Source of the DNA: Mantis religiosa
Lineage: Eukaryota; Arthropoda; Insecta; Mantodea; Mantidae
Length of the DNA stretch: 64,000 bases
NCBI GenBank assembly: GCA_030765055.1
Contig: CM060958.1
Span: 3,531,063 to 3,595,062, forward strand
Direction of reading: 5' to 3'
Position numbers and translations under genes: made by a program. How positions within the stretch are numbered: the stretch's first letter is position 1; every line of letters begins with the position of its first letter. Below the pieces are notes generated by a model. It worked only from the letters and a program-made list of their open reading frames with translations, had not been told where the DNA came from and made no database searches. Of the stretch, positions 60,723 through 64,000 are shown one piece after another.

Positions 60723-60895
60723 ACGGCATTAATGGAACGTCAATTACACGCTTTTCTTGCAATGAAAATGTCGCCATTTTAAGTATCAAAAAACAGTCCT
60801 AACTCTCGTCGCTGTCACCAGAGTTGTATGCACTGTACAGTGCTGCCATCTGTCACGCATCCACAAAAAAAAACAGAAGTCTCTACAGATATCAT

Positions 60896-60905
60896 GTGAT
60901 ATACT
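60896..60905. repeat. Target-site duplication of SINE3, left
   Basis: GTGATATACT, identical to 61,109-61,118. Confidence 0.88.
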
Positions 60906-61108
60906 TTTTTTTTTAAATTTACGTCCTCCGTTAAGTCATATTGGACGAATGAATGGGTGGAATGATGCTCAAACGAGCCCAGGGTCCCTAGAGCTTAGAG
61001 TTACCTGACATTCGTCTTTCAGGAGGTAACTCACCCTGACCGAGATTCGAACTCGGCACCTCTTGAACGTGAGGCAGACGCTACCACCTACACTACGGAG
61101 ACGGTCTC
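60906..61108 (-). mobile_element. SINE3, tRNA-Val-like SINE, full length
   Basis: About 203 bp on the minus strand, bounded by an exact 10-bp duplication and ending in a poly(A) tail (T-run at 60,906-60,914 on the plus strand). The head CCGTAGTGTAGGTGG contains the A box region (61,084-61,095). The B box is GAGTTCGAATC (61,044-61,054), with a perfect five-pair T stem CCGAG/CTCGG. CTGCCTCACG at the anticodon arm recalls tRNA-Val(CAC), but the arm does not pair properly, so it is a SINE head and not a gene. The body of about 115 bp is unrelated to SINE1. It is inserted at the right edge of the mariner remnant. Confidence 0.88.
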
Positions 61109-61118
61109 GTGATATACT
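61109..61118. repeat. Target-site duplication of SINE3, right
   Basis: GTGATATACT, identical to 60,896-60,905, immediately next to the SINE 5' end. Confidence 0.88.
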
Positions 61119-61725
61119 GTCCTCTTCTATGCTGATACAAGAGTGAATTTGTAACACTATTGACGAAATGTCTCTTCTACAACAAGTATGTTACAAAACT
61201 TGGCCGGCACGGCTGTCTCCCGGTCACACAAGGCTAACTCCTCTTATCGAATAAACACAAAGATACGTTATCACAGATCTGTCTGCATCAATACGTCTTC
61301 CGAGGAAATTTTCATTTAAAGACATTAAATCATCTTCCGAAATAGCGTTCATTATCCTGTGAAACATATCACGGAAATGAAAGATAAACAACACTTCTGA
61401 CTTTGAGGATTAAAGTGCTATAGGTACAATAGCAGGCAAGCATCACTAAGGGATTATGATAGGATTTACTATGGAGGGGATACTTATGTCCCCAAGCGAG
61501 GGGAGTATCAGATGGCCATTCCAAGAAGCCACGACAATGCAGAAGGCAGGGTCCATACAGTTTACTTAGAGACCTTCCCCGACAGACCAGGACAACGGAC
61601 ATTCCCTTCCATCCCCTTCAGCTGCCATGGTGTGGGAGCTGTTGACCCCTAGCACTAGTAGTACGGAGGAACCTCGGACCAAACACTCGAGTCCCTCCCA
61701 AATGGGAGTTTGGATTGGGTTGGGC
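61119..61725. other. Unassigned sequence left of the solo satellite unit
   Basis: No recognisable gene. A 77-codon minus-strand open frame (61,602-61,369) shows no motif I know. It could belong to a dispersed repeat, but I cannot support a call. At 61,630-61,664, GTGTGGGAGCTGTTGACCCCTAGCACTAGTAG faintly resembles the satellite's GTGGGAGCTTTGTCCCGGGTACTAGTC and may be a decayed fragment of a neighbouring unit. Confidence 0.5.
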
Positions 61726-61866
61726 ATAGGGTACTAGCCTACAGAGCTAGTAGGTGTGCTAGACCACCAGGCAAACCCAGTAATCTTCCCTGCAGGATTA
61801 ACGCCCGTTGGTGGCGTATCCACTTCCACCCGTCTTGACGTTGTTGTCAATGGGGGGGGGGGGGGC
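61726..61866 (+). repeat. Solitary diverged satellite monomer
   Basis: One unit outside the array: GGGTACTAGCCTACAGAGCTAG, TAGGTGTGCTAGACCACCAGGC, CCCAGTAATCTTCCCTG, then GGCGTATCCACTTCCACC, CGTCTTGACGTTGTTGTCAATG and a run of 14 G. It keeps the TACTAG-N9-CTAGTA dyad. It is closest to the class ending GTATCCACTATCAACC plus poly(G). It lacks the CCC of the array's GTCCCGGGTACTAG, and GGCGTTGACGCGCGTAAG is replaced by GCAGGATTAACGCCCGTTG. Both sides are non-satellite DNA. Confidence 0.92.
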
Positions 61867-61940
61867 ATTTTAGACTCAAGGTATGAACCCCATCGCTCCC
61901 GGAGTCTTTGGACTCTCGGGTAGACCTCGTGATCAAATTC
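61867..61940 (+). repeat. Flank shared with the array's right edge
   Basis: TTTTAGACTCAAGGTAT and CGGGTAGACC align with 58,788-58,868, with substitutions and small gaps. Similarity fades after about 61,940. Confidence 0.8.
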
Positions 61941-62370
61941 CCTTCTCCCCTACTGAGGTACGGAAATGGCCATCAGTAGGTGTGCAAATGGTCTAGGCAG
62001 TCAGTTCAAATACCTACCAATCATCCTGCCATGTAGCACCGAAACAGACCAGATGAGAGATGTGAAATGATAATGGAGATGAAATGGAGGGACAAGAAAT
62101 TTGGGCGACTTGGGTAGGTTGGCCATGTATCTCCCAAATGGGGACCACAGCCATCCCACTCGGTATCACAAAGGCATTTTGACTCCCTTTTCTTTCCCTG
62201 TGTCACAATATTAAATCTCATCATATATTATTATGAAGAGATGGATCATGGAGTAATTGGTGGAATGAGGATGCAGAGGAAACCTACCCCAGTGCCACAG
62301 CCCTGGTATCTCAGGTCAAATGCTTCGGCTCCCTCGCTCTGTGACAACTTACTTGAATGTCATGCTAGCA
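61941..62370. other. Unassigned sequence
   Basis: No convincing coding region, RNA or repeat boundary. A 67-codon minus-strand open frame at 62,224-62,021 has no motif I recognise. Confidence 0.5.
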
Positions 62371-62371
62371 T

Positions 62372-62510
62372 GTTGCCATGGAAGCTCAAAGGTTAAGAAC
62401 TGGATGTAGACAGGGAGATCCGTGGTTCAAATCCTGGCTATGGCACTGAAGTTTTCAGTCTGACTACCTATTAAAATCTTAGCCTGCATACGATTAGTAT
62501 GAAAGAACAA
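62372..62510 (+). mobile_element. Probable tRNA-derived SINE
   Basis: TGCCATGGAAGCTCAAAGG resembles an acceptor stem and A box region. GTGGTTCAAATCC at 62,422-62,434 is a good B box. TGCCAT and the downstream ATGGCA (62,440-62,445) are complementary, as acceptor halves should be. The anticodon arm does not fold well, so it is not a tRNA gene. The body length and end are guesses; no target duplication was found. Confidence 0.5.
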
Positions 62511-62530
62511 TTTATTTCCAGAAGGTTATT

Positions 62531-62833
62531 TTGTTTATCTGCTGGTCATACAAACAGAGCAGAATTACAAGACATCACATAACAACCAGCTGTTTAAAAC
62601 ATTTGAATGAAACCCTAAACACCCATTTATTAAAAAGGGTTCAGGGTCCAACTGGATTAACCACATGGGAAACAATATTCATAAAGAAATATGAAAGAAA
62701 ATTGTTCAATTTCGACATCACCTTTGAGAAGAACCTAAATTTCAAGTTCATAAAGATATCAACAGATGCCCCTATCGCCTTCAAGGAGTTCACCACATCC
62801 ACATTCAATAATTGTGTTCTAGGTAAACACTAG
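62531..62833 (+). pseudogene. Open frame with weak retroelement (Penelope-like) resemblance
   Basis: A 100-codon open segment. Its middle reads TCLKHLNETLNTH, then LTTWETIFIKKYERKLFNFD. The W-E-x-I-F-x-x-K spacing parallels IWEKIFTLKNKHRVMN in the Penelope-like fragment at 59.7 kb. No start context, introns or further domains are visible. It may be another GIY-YIG tail remnant or chance. I would not annotate it as a gene. Confidence 0.3.
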
Positions 62834-64000
62834 CAATATATGGAGCATTGAGTACTAATTCAACTCAAAATTTACTGTTGGAATTACATCACACACTCCA
62901 TAATACTCTGAAAAAGTTCTGCAAACAACACTTATCAAAATGGTTGTTTGAAACTTCTTTTTCTGACTACAATGTTTTCCCGAAGAAGTTACTTGTGTAC
63001 CTGAAATACTAGCTTTTTCAAATTCTTTAACAAAGTTCTTTTTTTCCTTCACTTTTTCCTACTGCCATAGCTGTTCTAGCCACTACCTTTGCAAAGGAAC
63101 AACTACAATAGATTGCTTTGCTTTTCCTCCATGCAGAACTGGAAAACATTCTGAATAATACTTCTGCTTTGTGAGTTTACAGCCTTTTGAAAATTTCTAT
63201 GTTTGTAAATTACTGGAGACACTGCTGATTGCCCAAGACAAGAAGGCAAGCTGGAGAAATGTGCAATATAATCACCTTTGTTGTCTCCTCTGGGTGTATG
63301 CTCGCGTGGATGGAAGACTTGTTTAAAATACATAAGTGTTGTCACATAGCTCACCTATACATAATACCTATCGCTGCAAAAAAGCAATAGATCTGGCAGC
63401 ATGGGTGACTCATATGCTCTCTCATACTCATTTCCTAGTAAACAGATCTGTTACTGGAGCAGACAAACAGTTCACATTCTCCTCTACCGTTCATACCCCT
63501 CTAACCTTCTTGTCGTGGGCATATAGTATACCGTACTGCGGTAGTCATGTGTCATACCACAGTTAATATGCTTAGTTCCTACCACTGCCACACAAAGCTC
63601 AAGTATTTGTCCCGAGTAGTACATCACATAACAACCAAAACATTTGACTATCACTTAAAGTCTACTGTATTCCCTTGTATCTACAATAAGATGTTTATCT
63701 TGAAGTAGATAGGGCAATAAATAAAAGTATAGTGAGTACAAGAATAGCAACATAACATTCTTTATTTGCATGTTATAATTTACTACATAGCAATTGATAG
63801 ATTCTAAGGATTGGGCGTTAACATGATTTCTGTTTGTGTTTTGGAGTTAGCACGGGCATTATAAGGCAACGAGCATTTTACATGAGATAGAAAATCAGGC
63901 ATTGGAGGAAGTTATGGAAAATTTTGCAGCTTTGGTAGTAGAAGTAATGTTCCTGAAGAAATATACTCAGGACGAGTTTGCTTATATCTGGTGTTGCACT
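62834..64000. other. AT-rich sequence without recognised features
   Basis: Only short open frames on either strand (for example 63,354-63,103 minus and 63,336-63,566 plus), none with a motif I recognise. No tandem repeat, SINE head or structured RNA was seen. Confidence 0.55.

Larger units (their letters stand above)
60242..60885 (+). mobile_element. Internally deleted mariner element
   Basis: The left end begins after a TA dinucleotide with CGAGGTGTGTTCAGGAC, the type of terminal inverted repeat seen in mariner elements. Long inverted arms match: ATGCGTGACAGATGGCAGCA through AAAATGGCGACATTTTCATT at 60,341-60,420 against the complement at 60,761-60,862. The left arm lacks about 20 bases present in the right arm. 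Further out, ACTTCTG plus a T-run on the left faces an A-run plus CAGAAGT on the right. The outermost left repeat has no clear partner, so the right end is probably lost. At about 640 bp it is half the usual 1.3 kb. The catalytic part of the transposase is deleted. Confidence 0.82.

Noticed and set aside
61030..61108. Functional tRNA-Val gene on the minus strand
   Set aside because: The T arm is perfect but the anticodon arm does not form, and the unit has a SINE body, a poly(A) tail and target duplications.
61369..61602. 77-codon minus-strand frame as a gene
   Set aside because: No recognisable domain, no start or splice context; likely chance or part of an unidentified repeat.
61950..61995. 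AGTAGGTGTGCAAATGGTCTAGG as another satellite fragment, with a B-box-like AGTTCAAAT after it
   Set aside because: The match to the satellite is about one short block and no other part of the monomer follows; no A box at the right distance.

Overview
The window is repeat DNA from an animal genome, most likely an arthropod (probably an insect). I base this on the company the repeats keep: an RNase H-bearing I-type non-LTR retrotransposon, a mariner fragment, a Penelope-like remnant and tRNA-derived SINEs. I cannot name the species. I found no host protein-coding gene, no genuine tRNA or rRNA gene and nothing prokaryotic.

Bases 1 to about 58,787 are one tandem satellite array that runs off the left edge. 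Without the transposon inside it, about 53 kb or roughly 390 units remain. Full monomers come in 134, 137 and about 142 bp classes, and there is an 80 bp internally deleted class. Nearly every unit keeps a perfect 6 bp dyad (TACTAG, 9 bases, CTAGTA). The units are ordered into blocks that recur on a much larger scale. A register of about 12.4 kb repeats at roughly 9.9-22.3 kb, 22.3-34.5 kb and 34.5-50.2 kb, with a shorter partial copy to the left. Copies differ by gain or loss of whole monomers. Younger local duplications lie on top, including an apparently near-perfect 3,713 bp tandem duplication (50,216-53,928 and 53,929-57,641).

Bases 37,208-42,734 hold a nearly complete non-LTR retrotransposon on the minus strand. 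It has a 5' UTR, ORF1 (RRM-like region and three zinc knuckles), ORF2 (APE endonuclease, reverse transcriptase, RNase H, CCHC), a 3' hairpin and a (CTA)n tail seen as (TAG)n on the plus strand. It is flanked by a 14 bp target duplication of satellite sequence. ORF2 is broken by one frameshift and one in-frame stop. The unoccupied version of the same site survives in the paralogous block at 24,141.

Bases 58,788-64,000 are AT-richer non-array DNA full of old mobile elements: a SINE nested inside another SINE, a Penelope-like remnant whose two inverted arms each carry a hammerhead-ribozyme-like motif, an internally deleted mariner, a tRNA-Val-like SINE with intact target duplications, another tRNA-like unit, and a solitary diverged satellite monomer at 61,726-61,866. 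That solo monomer shares its right-hand flank with the edge of the big array, so the ancestral single-copy context of the satellite may be visible here.
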